From: an uncultured Lachnospiraceae bacterium
GTDB taxonomy: Bacteria > Bacillota > Clostridia > Lachnospirales > Lachnospiraceae
Assembly (NCBI GenBank): GCA_949948735.1
Contig: CATLGV010000026.1
Coordinates: 1 to 49,374 of the forward strand
Length of the DNA: 49,374 bases
Direction: 5' to 3'
Part shown: one piece after another, positions 41,516 through 49,374 of the stretch
Numbering within the stretch: position 1 is the stretch's first letter
How the letters are laid out: every line of letters starts with the position of its first letter
The notes under the pieces: generated by a model
What the model was told of the DNA's origin: nothing
Database searches by the model: none
Seen by the model: only the letters and a program-made list of their open reading frames with translations
Program-made: the position numbers and the translations under genes

Positions 41516-43138
41516 CTACCGCGCAAGCTCCTTCCACGCGATAACCCTGCTGCACCGGGCCACGGACGTCCCTCTGTGCGTGACCATGACGAAGGTCTTG
41601 TCCGCGCCCTTCTCCTGCAGCAGCAGATTCAAAATCCCGCTCTCATTCCGATAATCCAGCGCGGAGGTGGCCTCGTCAAAGACAATCAGCTCCGTATCCT
41701 GTAAAAACAGCCGCGCAATCAGCAGCCGCTGCTTCTGCCCGCCGGACAGCTTAATGCCGTTCTCCCCGATTATCGTTTCAAAGCCCTGCTCGAGGCCCTC
41801 TATAAACTCCATGATATTGGCTCTGACACAGGCGTCCCGCAGCGCTTCCTCCCCTGCGTCCGCCCTGCCAAACAGCAGATTTTCCCGAATCGTAAGATTA
41901 AACAGCGTGGACTCCTGCATCAAAAAGCCGGCTCTTGCATAGATATCCTGCCTGCAAACCGCATCCATGGGCAGTCCGTTCCACAGGATTTGACCGCTTA
42001 CCGGCGTGATACAGCCTGCCATCAGCTTTATCAGCGTGCTCTTTCCGCACCCGCTCTCCCCCTGGATTGCAACGGTCTCTCCCCGTTCGATTTTCATATT
42101 GCAGGCCTGAAGAATATCTTCCGTATCCGCACCATAGGAAAATCCGACGCCGCAAAACGCCACGCTTTCAAAATGCGCCAACCCGTAAGGCCGCTGCGGC
42201 GACGGCAGCGCCATCATCTCCCGAAGCCGCTTTAAGGAAGCCTCCTGCTCTCCCCTTTGTATCAAAATATCCGATATCTGCAGCAGCCGGTTCACAAAAT
42301 CCCCGTAATACTCCATAAACGCCAGCAGCGCAGGCACCGTGGCCATTTTCCGAATGACCAGAACGCCGCCCAGCAGATAGAGTCCCATCCTCGTCAGAAA
42401 CACATCCTTAAACGCCAGAAAGGTTCTGTTCAGGAACCAGAAGATATGGGATTTGAGAAACGAGTCCCCCAGCTCCTTCCACAGCGCCTCAAACTGCCGG
42501 CGCTGCCGCTCCTGCTGACAATTCGTCTTTACCTCCTTCCAGAAGAACATATTGTGAAGCATAAAATCATTATACTTTCCCAATATTTCCCTGCGGCGCT
42601 CGTACTGCAGATTGCTCTTGCTCTTAATCATGCGGGTAATATAGAAAGAAGCCGGAAGCAGCAGAAAGCTCACCACTGCCAGTATCCAGTTCAAATAAAG
42701 CAGTATGCATGCCATAACCGGCACGCTGATTGCGGCGACCCACAGCTCCAGCCGCTTCTCCCAATACCGCACCGCATTCTCGGTGTCCCTGTGCAGGCGT
42801 TCCTTTAATTCCCCCGCCGTATACCGGGCCAGTACCTCTATATCCAGCTCGCTGTACTTTTCCAGCACGCGGTTCTTTGCCTCCAGTGTCATCACCGGAA
42901 ATATCCGGTTATAAACGGCCTGGATGCACACCGACACCAGCGCCTTCGCCGCAAATACCGCCGCATAAAGCGCCGCCACACCTCCAAGCCATGCTATTCT
43001 CCTGTTTGTGATAACCTCGTTTAAAAAGAGCAGATAACAGTAGGGCGGCAGCAGCAGCAGCCCTGATTTCAGGAATTGAAGGGCTATGTACAGGAGCATT
43101 TTTCCTCTGTATGCTTTCATCGAAATACAGCTATCCAT
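41516..43138 (-). CDS. ABC exporter half-transporter (second subunit of pair)
   Basis: 540 residues: transmembrane domain (about 10-300, six helices) and NBD with Walker A GESGCGKST, signature LSGGQKQR, Walker B LIVFDEATSALD and switch VMVTHRGT. Catalytic Glu and His are present. The start codon follows AGGAACGG. The gene begins 23 bases after the upstream exporter gene, so the two most likely form a heterodimer. The substrate is unknown; neighbouring genes give no peptide precursor or processing protease. The protein is shorter than most exporters because the NBD ends soon after the switch region. Confidence 0.87.
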   Translation of the reverse strand: MDSCISMKAYRGKMLLYIALQFLKSGLLLLPPYCYLLFLNEVITNRRIAWLGGVAALYAAVFAAKALVSVCIQAVYNRIFPVMTLEAKNRVLEKYSELDIEVLARYTAGELKERLHRDTENAVRYWEKRLELWVAAISVPVMACILLYLNWILAVVSFLLLPASFYITRMIKSKSNLQYERRREILGKYNDFMLHNMFFWKEVKTNCQQERQRRQFEALWKELGDSFLKSHIFWFLNRTFLAFKDVFLTRMGLYLLGGVLVIRKMATVPALLAFMEYYGDFVNRLLQISDILIQRGEQEASLKRLREMMALPSPQRPYGLAHFESVAFCGVGFSYGADTEDILQACNMKIERGETVAIQGESGCGKSTLIKLMAGCITPVSGQILWNGLPMDAVCRQDIYARAGFLMQESTLFNLTIRENLLFGRADAGEEALRDACVRANIMEFIEGLEQGFETIIGENGIKLSGGQKQRLLIARLFLQDTELIVFDEATSALDYRNESGILNLLLQEKGADKTFVMVTHRGTSVARCSRVIAWKELAR

Positions 43139-43161
43139 AAGATTTTCCGTTCCTTTCCCGC

Positions 43162-44988
43162 TCAGGCCTCCGCAGACAAAGCCGCCCCGCCTGCTTCACA
43201 TCTCTTATCCTGCAGGGTCGCTCCATGAGCCGCGGCTGCCTGATGATACTCCTCGTAAAGCGTTCTGTACAATGTGTTTTCCCGCAGCAGGCGCTCATGT
43301 CCGCCTGCCGCCGAGACCCTGCCCTGTTCGATGACTACCGCCTTCCCGGCCGCCAATACCGTAGAAAAACGATGCGCGACGGAGAGGATGGTGGTATCGG
43401 GAAGCCGGTCGTATAGAAAGGCGTTGACCTCCCGCTCCGTCGCTTCGTCCAGCGCGGACGTCGCCTCGTCCAGCAGCAGTATCTTTGGCTTCCTGTAGAT
43501 GCATCTGGCAATCGCGATTCGCTGCTTCTGCCCGCCGGACAGCTCCCTGCTGCCGCTGCCAAGCTCGGTGTCCAGGCCCTCCGGCCATTGCGCCACCAGC
43601 TCCTTTAACCCAAGCCCCTCCAGAAGCTCCCATATCAGGGCGTCCTGCCCGGGATCCGCCGACAGGCTGATATTCTCCCGCAGGCTCGCGTGAAACAGGC
43701 CGTTTTCCTGCCATACCACCGCAATTTGTCCCCGCAGGCTTGCCAGAGTATAGTCCGCAAGACGCGTACCGTCCACGGTAATCTCGCCCTCCCACGGCTC
43801 ATAGAGACGGACAAGCAGCTGCAGCAGCGTGCTTTTCCCCTCGCCGCTGCTCCCCACAAAGGCCACCTTCTCCCCCGCCTCTATCTGTAGATTGAACCTC
43901 CGCAGAACGCAGCTTTCCGCGCCCGCAGCCTCGCCTTCGGCAGCCTGTCCGGCGCTTCTCTGTCCGCCATAGCCAAAGGATACCTCGCGAAAGCAAATGC
44001 TTCCTTTTTTGATTTCAATATCCTGCGCGCCGGGCAGGTCCGCTTCTGTCTCCCAGCCCAGCAGCTCTTCCACACGTCCGATTCCCGCTATATTGACCGC
44101 GACGTCCGTAAGCTTCTTTCCCAGAGCGTTAAAATAGGACGCGCAGGTGGCGAAATACGACGCGCAGGCGACAAACTGCCCCACGGTTATCGTATCCCTG
44201 ACAATGCAGAAGGCCGCAATACAGTAGACGCTAAGCTGCCCCAGAAGGGTCAGGGCCTCGTTTACCGTCGCGGAAGCCAGCCCCTGATAGCCTGCGCCAA
44301 TCTCTTCCTTTATAACCTGTCCGGTTCTGGCCGCGTAATCATCCCGGACCTTCTTCTGCGCATTCAGCAGCTTCCACTCGGAGATTCCCGCCATCATCTC
44401 CAGTATCCATGCCTCCGCCAGCCCTCTCTGCCTGTGGACATTCTGCTGGCACACCTTCAGTCTGGCGGCAAAATAGCGGATAGACCACGCCATCACAGGC
44501 GTCAGTACAATCGCCGCCAGTCCCAGCACCCAGTTGGTGTACAGCAGATATCCGATGGAAATCGCCAGCTGCAGGAAATTGGCCAGCACATAGAACAGGC
44601 TGCGATGGATAAACTCCAGAAAACACTCTGTGTCATCCATAATACGCTTCATTACGTCGCCGCTCTTCATATCCGTCCAGACGGCGGCCTTAAGCCGCAG
44701 AAGGTGTTCGAAGCAGCGTTTCCGGATATCGACAACATAGGAAGCCTCCAGATGCGCCCACAGATAATTCAGCACGCCGTGACCGCACTGGTTCAGAAAA
44801 TATAAGCCCGCATACAAAAAGAAGTACAACAGGAAGCCCCTCATCTGCTGCTTATAAAAAATCTCGTCCACAATCTTTCCCGTGGCATAGGGAAACATCG
44901 CCCCCGACACCGTGCCAAACAGCACGGACAACAGCAGAAGGAAGAACCGCCCTCTGTATCCCTTTGTCGTGTTGTAAATGAATTTCAT
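43162..44988 (-). CDS. ABC exporter half-transporter (first subunit of pair)
   Basis: 608 residues from the ATG at 44988 (AGAGG nine bases upstream); the frame upstream is leader. N-terminal transmembrane domain (about 12-310, FPYATGKIVDEIF, MKSGDVMKRIMDDTE) and NBD with an Ala/Gly/Glu-rich insert (about 365-380), Walker A GSSGEGKST, signature LSGGQKQR, Walker B ILLLDEATSALD and switch SVAHRFST. Canonical catalytic residues. After the NBD a short Ala-rich tail. It forms a pair with the downstream gene. Its 5' leader contains the long inverted repeat at 45037-45120. Substrate unknown. Confidence 0.87.
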   Translation of the reverse strand: MKFIYNTTKGYRGRFFLLLLSVLFGTVSGAMFPYATGKIVDEIFYKQQMRGFLLYFFLYAGLYFLNQCGHGVLNYLWAHLEASYVVDIRKRCFEHLLRLKAAVWTDMKSGDVMKRIMDDTECFLEFIHRSLFYVLANFLQLAISIGYLLYTNWVLGLAAIVLTPVMAWSIRYFAARLKVCQQNVHRQRGLAEAWILEMMAGISEWKLLNAQKKVRDDYAARTGQVIKEEIGAGYQGLASATVNEALTLLGQLSVYCIAAFCIVRDTITVGQFVACASYFATCASYFNALGKKLTDVAVNIAGIGRVEELLGWETEADLPGAQDIEIKKGSICFREVSFGYGGQRSAGQAAEGEAAGAESCVLRRFNLQIEAGEKVAFVGSSGEGKSTLLQLLVRLYEPWEGEITVDGTRLADYTLASLRGQIAVVWQENGLFHASLRENISLSADPGQDALIWELLEGLGLKELVAQWPEGLDTELGSGSRELSGGQKQRIAIARCIYRKPKILLLDEATSALDEATEREVNAFLYDRLPDTTILSVAHRFSTVLAAGKAVVIEQGRVSAAGGHERLLRENTLYRTLYEEYHQAAAAHGATLQDKRCEAGGAALSAEA

Positions 44989-45036
44989 TAATTTGTACCT
45001 CTTTTGTGATACCCTCAATTGACAAGGACACACACG

Positions 45037-45120
45037 CCTCAAAGCGGGATAATTTCGGTATTTTCTTCGTTATCCTCAATCGTCTGCCTTGAAAAATGCC
45101 GAAATTTCCTCCGCTTGAGG
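45037..45120. repeat. 84-bp long inverted repeat in the ABC exporter leader
   Basis: The left arm 45037-45068 and right arm 45091-45120 are about 30 bases each and pair with only a few mismatches and two one-base bulges; shared cores are CCTCAA, GCGG, AATTTCGG and ATTTT. The loop is 22 bases. No T-run follows on either strand. It is 49 bases before the ABC gene start. It may be an attenuator-like leader structure or a MITE-type remnant; no target-site duplication is seen. Confidence 0.65.
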
Positions 45121-45203
45121 TCACAGAGTCAGGCAGAGATAAATTTTGTGCCCTGCAATTAAAGACCTGAATGCTCCTATTGTCTGGCAGTCCCATTCTT
45201 CAA

Positions 45204-47225
45204 TTATTTTTGATCATCAAAACAGTTTCTTGAATAAAACGCAAATTTACGCGCTACATCAGACAGTGTTCCTGTAGCATAATAACCATCCCTGGTTTTC
45301 TCTACGCAACCGACCAATGGAGACGAAAGAAATTGTAGCATATTAGATATTGCCTCCATTGTAGGTGGATTATTGAGTTTATTACTATCCCGTAAAGAAC
45401 GATAAATATCACGTTCAACTAAAAGTCCTTCCGTCTCCGGATCCTCACTCTCTGCAATAAGACAACTCACAACCGCCCGCATCAATTTGCCAAAACAAAC
45501 AATATCCTGTCTATCATCATCCACCAAAGAAATATCTGCAATTCCCGCCTTTTCAAATATTTTTCTATACGACGATAACTTAATTGGAACCTCAAGATGC
45601 CGCCTGATCAGCATTTCAAAATCATCCAGGCCAAATAAAACTACACCATGTTCCTTGGCTCGTTTAATTAGTCGTTCATTCTGAAAAGCACAGCCGACTA
45701 CCATACTGTAATCTGCCTTATGTTTCTTTCTGTGTTCCTCTAATGTATCAAAGTCAATCTGTGAATCAGAAACACTCCCCGAGGCAGTTGATTTTGCATC
45801 AACTGCTATTGAAAAGGATATCTTAGGCGAACCAGGTATATGCACTAATACATCGGTCTTTCCTGCTCCCCCTAACCTTATTGCTTTAAATCCCAATATT
45901 TCAAATGCGGCTTTAATAGCCCACTCAAATCTGTCAGGGTTCATTGAATCCTTAGAGGCCAATCTTAGTTCCGTAAAAAGGGACTCATTATTTGTTAGAC
46001 AAGCATCCTTACCCTCATCGTTTTCCATATCTTTGAATTTACGTTCCTGAATGTCAAATTGCTCCAACAATAATTGGCCTCGTTTTGTAATTATAAATTT
46101 ATCAGGAGAAACTTTATGAACAAGATTAGCACTTTTCAAAATAGCAATACGTTTTCTTACCTCTTCAATATTAACCTTATCCAAACCATAAGATACTCTT
46201 CCAATTACTGCCAGTTCCTTAAAACTCAAAGCCTTTCCATTTAATTCATTTAATAACTCAAAAACAAATAAAAAATTCCTCTGAATACAACATATAAATT
46301 CTATTATTGTCCCCGTCTCCATCCACATATTTGCCGTATCTGTCAATATAAATAAGGTATCTGTTTGACGCTTTACCAAATTCATGTTAACCAACGTGCT
46401 CATAAAAGACCTTATAGAAGATAGCGCAATACCACATTTCTCCATAGCATATGTTTTTATTGTATCATAATCACCACCACTTTGAATCAAATTTAAATAC
46501 TCAATAATTGTATCTTTGATATCACACACATTTCCAGGAATGTAACCTATTGATTGCCGTCGCAAACATAAATCGTTTTGACTTATTGTGCAATAATCTA
46601 TTGCCCACTTTTGGATCTCAAGCGTCTTTTCTCCCAATGTCTCATCGTCTTTCCCAGATATCTGGCTTGGCTCAACAACGCAAACATTCTTCAAAAAATC
46701 TCTTCCTGTCTCGGTTATCGAATATAGCAAAGAAAATTCCTGAAAATCAACCAATCCAAACTGGCGCAGCCAAACAAGACGACTATTGATATCTGAAATT
46801 GTTTTCCAGCCAAGACCATATTCCTGTACAGCAATCTCGTTCAACTCATTAGATTTTCTAGGTACATCCAAATAATACAAAACTTCTGCCAGAAAACGAA
46901 TATTTGCACACAGAACTGCTGCCAGATAAAGATTATCACCGGATTCGAGCCAAATCTCAGATTCCTTTGTCAACACCCAGCCATCTGGCGTTTTTCTAAC
47001 CAATCGCATTGGTCGCAATCGAACACAAGCCTCATTCAATGTGATTTTACTGTCACTTCCTGCAAAATTAAGTTTATCATTAGGATTCATATGACTCTTA
47101 ACTTTGTCCAAAATATCACGAAGAACACATAAAAGTCCTTCAGAACCTCTGGGGATATTCGGCATTGAAAACACTTTATCATCCCATGGAAGACATTGGG
47201 GATATTCTTTCGGTGAAATTATCAT
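45204..47225 (-). CDS. multi-winged-helix protein with FokI/Mrr-like PD-(D/E)XK nuclease domain
   Basis: 673 residues, strongly A/T-rich compared with the preceding 45 kb. Residues 1-400 contain several winged-helix-like units, each ending in a turn such as GWVLTKESEIWLESG, SLLYSITETGRDFL, LFILTDTANMW and KFIITKRGQLLL. Residues about 425-560 look like a restriction-type nuclease: FEWAIKAAFEILGFKAIRLG, then GKTDVLVHIPG and IAVDAKST (D...DxK), and MVVGCAFQNERLIKRAKEHG. Residues 560-673 are helical. FokI has a similar plan, DNA-reading winged helices plus a DxK nuclease. No methyltransferase is adjacent, so a stand-alone or modification-dependent restriction or defence role is inferred. Start follows AGAGGAG. 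Confidence 0.7.
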   Translation of the reverse strand: MIISPKEYPQCLPWDDKVFSMPNIPRGSEGLLCVLRDILDKVKSHMNPNDKLNFAGSDSKITLNEACVRLRPMRLVRKTPDGWVLTKESEIWLESGDNLYLAAVLCANIRFLAEVLYYLDVPRKSNELNEIAVQEYGLGWKTISDINSRLVWLRQFGLVDFQEFSLLYSITETGRDFLKNVCVVEPSQISGKDDETLGEKTLEIQKWAIDYCTISQNDLCLRRQSIGYIPGNVCDIKDTIIEYLNLIQSGGDYDTIKTYAMEKCGIALSSIRSFMSTLVNMNLVKRQTDTLFILTDTANMWMETGTIIEFICCIQRNFLFVFELLNELNGKALSFKELAVIGRVSYGLDKVNIEEVRKRIAILKSANLVHKVSPDKFIITKRGQLLLEQFDIQERKFKDMENDEGKDACLTNNESLFTELRLASKDSMNPDRFEWAIKAAFEILGFKAIRLGGAGKTDVLVHIPGSPKISFSIAVDAKSTASGSVSDSQIDFDTLEEHRKKHKADYSMVVGCAFQNERLIKRAKEHGVVLFGLDDFEMLIRRHLEVPIKLSSYRKIFEKAGIADISLVDDDRQDIVCFGKLMRAVVSCLIAESEDPETEGLLVERDIYRSLRDSNKLNNPPTMEAISNMLQFLSSPLVGCVEKTRDGYYATGTLSDVARKFAFYSRNCFDDQK

Positions 47226-47286
47226 TTGTTTTTCTCCTCTTTACTCCATTTTTCTATTTATTTAATCATTAAAGCGACAGATCCCT

Positions 47287-48621
47287 TTATTTATTCTCGT
47301 AGTATCGCAGGTTTTTAGTCCTTCCTTTTTTCATCAGTACACCATCATCCGTCAGCTCTCTCAAAAGCAGGATTGCCGTAGATTGGGACACACCAAGTTC
47401 CATTTCTACATCGCTACGAACAATAAAACCTTTACTGCGACACAATTCCAAAACAGTATTAATTCGTTCTTCCTTTTTCGTCGCACTGGTAGTCCCACCC
47501 GTTCTAAGGATATTTTGAGCTTTTTGTACTTCTGCATGGAAGTTGGTATTGGGAAGCGTAATCTTAAAAGCATTACTTGTTGTTTCAATCACAGGTTTCA
47601 CAACATAATTATTATAACACTCATTGATTTTAAGAATTCCTGTACCATATGCTTCGATCAACCGTAGACGATAGAAAATATTAGCTAAATACTGATTGCG
47701 CAATACAGACACTCCCAGCTTTACGTCATCCAATGTAATTCCTTTTACCAAACCACCGATTGTTACGAATTCCATTCGGTCTTCAAAAATACTGATAAGA
47801 GTAGCACTGCTGAAAGAATAATCCCGATGGACGATAGCATTCAGCAGCGCCTCACGGATTGCCTCTGGAGGATAATCCCGCATATCTAATCGGTCCAGTC
47901 CGGAGAATTCTGCACGGATACGATTGTAACGATCAATATAATCGAAGGCTTCCTCCAGCTGCTCTAAAAGAGAGCCTGACAGTTCCCGGCGGTCCTTAAA
48001 TACAGATTTTTTACTGCCCTCAAATACAGCCAGTTTGATCATATGCGTACACTGCTCAGACAACAAAAAAGCCAGATTAGTATACATATCATCATCACCA
48101 ATCATGTGAAGCGTACGCATTTGGGCTTTTCCAAGCTCTACCTTCCTTTTTTTAAAAAAGTCAGCAGACTTATCAAAAGTAAGACTCTGATCAAGAGAAC
48201 GGGCTGTCTCATAACTGTCACCACCAGTCTCCTTGATCATATTCAATATGACACCATCTGTTGCCGGAACTGTCGATGCTCCCTGGCGAACATAAACACC
48301 CTCCGGACGAATTCCTTTTCCTTGCAGATAATACGGTCTTGCCGTACCGCGCTGGACAGTTACACATACAATTGACTTTTCGTCCATAACATCATTACGG
48401 CATTCCACAAACATAGTAATATCTGGCCGCACAGCATCCCTGATTGCATTGGTTACACGCAACATAGTATCATCAACATTATTGACACCACAAGCTATTC
48501 CATCGTCGTTCACTCCGATATAAAGTGTACCGCCATCGCAGTTTGCAAATGCAACAATTGTATTTTTGATATCCTCAACATATTCTCGCTTGAATTCAGT
48601 TGTTTTGTTTTCTACAAACAC
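47287..48621 (-). CDS. AlbA/Schlafen-type ATP-binding transcription regulator
   Basis: 444 residues from a GTG at 48621, six bases after GGAGGA; an upstream TTG (48639) overlaps that site. N-terminal AlbA_4 (divergent AAA/Schlafen-like) domain: TTEFKREYVEDIKNTIVAFA, CDGGTLYIGVNDDG. Middle HATPase_c_4 domain: YPPEAIREALLNAIVHRDYS, YGTGILKINECY. C-terminal winged helix (about 375-444): ERINTVLELCRSKGFIVRSD, SQSTAILLLREL. Such proteins are annotated as putative transcriptional regulators or RNA-binding ATPases and are frequent in mobile and defence regions. The promoter is at 48667-48695; the nuclease gene is 61 bases downstream and probably co-transcribed. Confidence 0.82.
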   Translation of the reverse strand: MFVENKTTEFKREYVEDIKNTIVAFANCDGGTLYIGVNDDGIACGVNNVDDTMLRVTNAIRDAVRPDITMFVECRNDVMDEKSIVCVTVQRGTARPYYLQGKGIRPEGVYVRQGASTVPATDGVILNMIKETGGDSYETARSLDQSLTFDKSADFFKKRKVELGKAQMRTLHMIGDDDMYTNLAFLLSEQCTHMIKLAVFEGSKKSVFKDRRELSGSLLEQLEEAFDYIDRYNRIRAEFSGLDRLDMRDYPPEAIREALLNAIVHRDYSFSSATLISIFEDRMEFVTIGGLVKGITLDDVKLGVSVLRNQYLANIFYRLRLIEAYGTGILKINECYNNYVVKPVIETTSNAFKITLPNTNFHAEVQKAQNILRTGGTTSATKKEERINTVLELCRSKGFIVRSDVEMELGVSQSTAILLLRELTDDGVLMKKGRTKNLRYYENK

Positions 48622-48666
48622 AAAATATCCTCCAGCCAATTCTAATCACATTCTATTCTAATAATT

Positions 48667-48695
48667 ATTATAATCATTTATTTATTTTTTTACAA
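48667..48695 (-). promoter_or_regulatory. promoter of the AlbA-type gene
   Basis: TTGTAA (48690-48695) and perfect TATAAT (48667-48672), 17-base spacer, minus strand; start of transcription about 40 bases before the GTG. Confidence 0.65.
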
Positions 48696-48756
48696 GTATC
48701 ATTTGTTTTTTGTGAAAAAGCATGTCCATTTTCTTTACGATATTGCACACATTTAG

Positions 48757-48996
48757 TTAACACTTTATAAAAGGAGCTGTAGCACGACTTGGCTCTCCGT
48801 GAACGTATAATCTTCTTGTCAACGCTATAACTGTCTCTAGTATATCGATATTCCACAAAGACTCAGATTGCACATAACACTCATAGGGATGAATATTTAG
48901 TGGTGCTAAACTTTTTCTAAAATTTGTATCCTCAATTTCATAACTGCTTTTTTCAATTTGATCAATCGCCATATAACCAAAAGCCAGACATCTCAT
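48757..48996 (-). pseudogene. remnant of an unidentified gene
   Basis: A 79-residue frame (MRCLAFGYMAIDQIEKSSYE ... PFIKC) has natural-looking composition and is open, without a start codon, further upstream to about 49077 (LEINELREISQDILEYII). There is no ribosome binding site before its first ATG. A second frame overlaps from 48856 to 48674 but looks like frame-shifted noise. I read this as the surviving part of a broken gene. The family is not recognised. The spacer on both sides (48696-48756 and 49078-49108) shows nothing else. Confidence 0.35.
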
Positions 48997-49108
48997 ATAC
49001 TGCCAGTTTATTGGTTGACCGGATATTATATACTCCAGAATATCTTGTGATATCTCCCGTAACTCATTTATCTCAAGCTAAATAATATTTAAACGTCATA
49101 CTTGTATA

Positions 49109-49374
49109 TCATTTTTTCTCAATCAAATTTATCTGTTCCGCCGCTTTAAGAACATTCAACTGATACTCTGCAATCTCTTTTAAAATTTGAAATCTTTCTG
49201 CCTTATTTCTACCCTCACGAATCATTTGTGCATTATGTGTTTCCAAATTAGACAAAACTGTAAGTTCATTTATTGAAGCAAAATCTCTTACATTATTCTT
49301 TTTTGCCAATTCAGGATTTTCATCCCTCCATGCTTTTGCAGTAAATCCGAATAATGCAACATTCAAAATATCCG
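49109..49374 (-). CDS. KilA-N domain-containing protein, C-terminal part (cut by window edge)
   Basis: The minus strand is open from the right edge to a stop at 49109 (about 87 residues seen). The sequence NVALFGFTAKAWRDENPELA, then NVRDFASINELTVLSNLE, is the typical C-terminal half of KilA-N proteins found in phages and genomic islands. The N-terminal KilA-N DNA-binding domain lies outside the window. The TTG at 49366 is internal, not a start, because the family motif continues upstream of it. KilA-type proteins are phage-related; host copies are common in mobile regions. Confidence 0.75.
   Translation of the reverse strand, partial: DILNVALFGFTAKAWRDENPELAKKNNVRDFASINELTVLSNLETHNAQMIREGRNKAERFQILKEIAEYQLNVLKAAEQINLIEKK

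Noticed and set aside
44852..45196. 114-residue frame overlapping the start of the ABC exporter gene
   Set aside because: Overlaps the exporter coding sequence in another frame. Only the peptide similarity near 45030-45060 is kept, as part of a finding.
48674..48856. 60-residue frame at the island edge
   Set aside because: Overlaps a more natural frame, is rich in Arg/Ser/Lys in a random-looking order and has no ribosome binding site.

Overview
The window looks like chromosome from a Gram-positive, anaerobic, carbohydrate-fermenting Firmicute, most likely a Lachnospiraceae-type Clostridium. The signs are strong AGGAGG-type ribosome binding sites, consensus TTGACA/TATAAT promoters, occasional TTG and GTG starts, a TM1266-type iron-only-hydrogenase regulator, glycoside phosphorylase and GH43 enzymes, and several paired ABC exporters. 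No rRNA, tRNA, CRISPR array, prophage or insertion sequence was seen. Most of the window (about 1-45 kb) reads as core chromosome. The last 4 kb is visibly richer in A/T and carries defence- or phage-type genes.

Layout. 0-0.6 kb: cut-off Rpn/PD-(D/E)XK nuclease-like gene. 0.6-5.4 kb: hairpin-rich spacer, 23S rRNA methyltransferase (rlmD), small acidic membrane protein, PcrA helicase. 5.5-8.3 kb: orphan NMT1-type binding lipoprotein, an Asn/Gln/Ser repeat protein, a likely small RNA with its own promoter and terminator, a DUF1700 protein and an unknown protein. 8.3-12.2 kb: divergent LacI regulator and cellobiose phosphorylase sharing a control region with two operator copies. 12.2-14.1 kb: small secreted and membrane proteins and a Ca2+/Na+ antiporter. 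14.1-16.6 kb: nuclease-helicase fusion. 16.9-20.5 kb: heterodimeric ABC exporter. 20.6-24.3 kb: argC-rsmF-MATE operon. 24.5-28.4 kb: hydrolase, PurF paralogue without the N-terminal cysteine, LysM-M14 peptidase. 28.4-32.3 kb: pyridoxal kinase, TtcA-like and GH43-like pair, MetQ lipoprotein. 32.3-35.2 kb: TM1266-type regulator, HD-GYP protein, LytTR/LiaF pair. 35.3-37.6 kb: two paralogous TIM-barrel proteins, one fused to a Rossmann-like domain. 37.7-41.4 kb: GH43, membrane protein and D,D-carboxypeptidase in one run. 41.5-45.0 kb: second ABC exporter pair. 45.2-49.4 kb: FokI/Mrr-like nuclease, AlbA/Schlafen-type regulator, gene remnant, C-terminus of a KilA-N protein.

How the parts fit. Cellobiose phosphorylase, the two GH43-type enzymes, the TIM-barrel isomerase-like proteins and LacI-type operator sites point to plant-glycan use. 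LytTR-LiaF, the carboxypeptidase, the peptidoglycan-type M14 peptidase and the exporters point to envelope maintenance and stress. The best candidates for undescribed biology are the small RNA near 7.1-7.2 kb, the TIM-barrel/Rossmann fusion that appears to have lost its metal ligands, and the solitary multi-winged-helix nuclease at 45-47 kb. Start sites were chosen by ribosome binding sites where possible. All functions are inferred from motifs read by eye; no database search was run.
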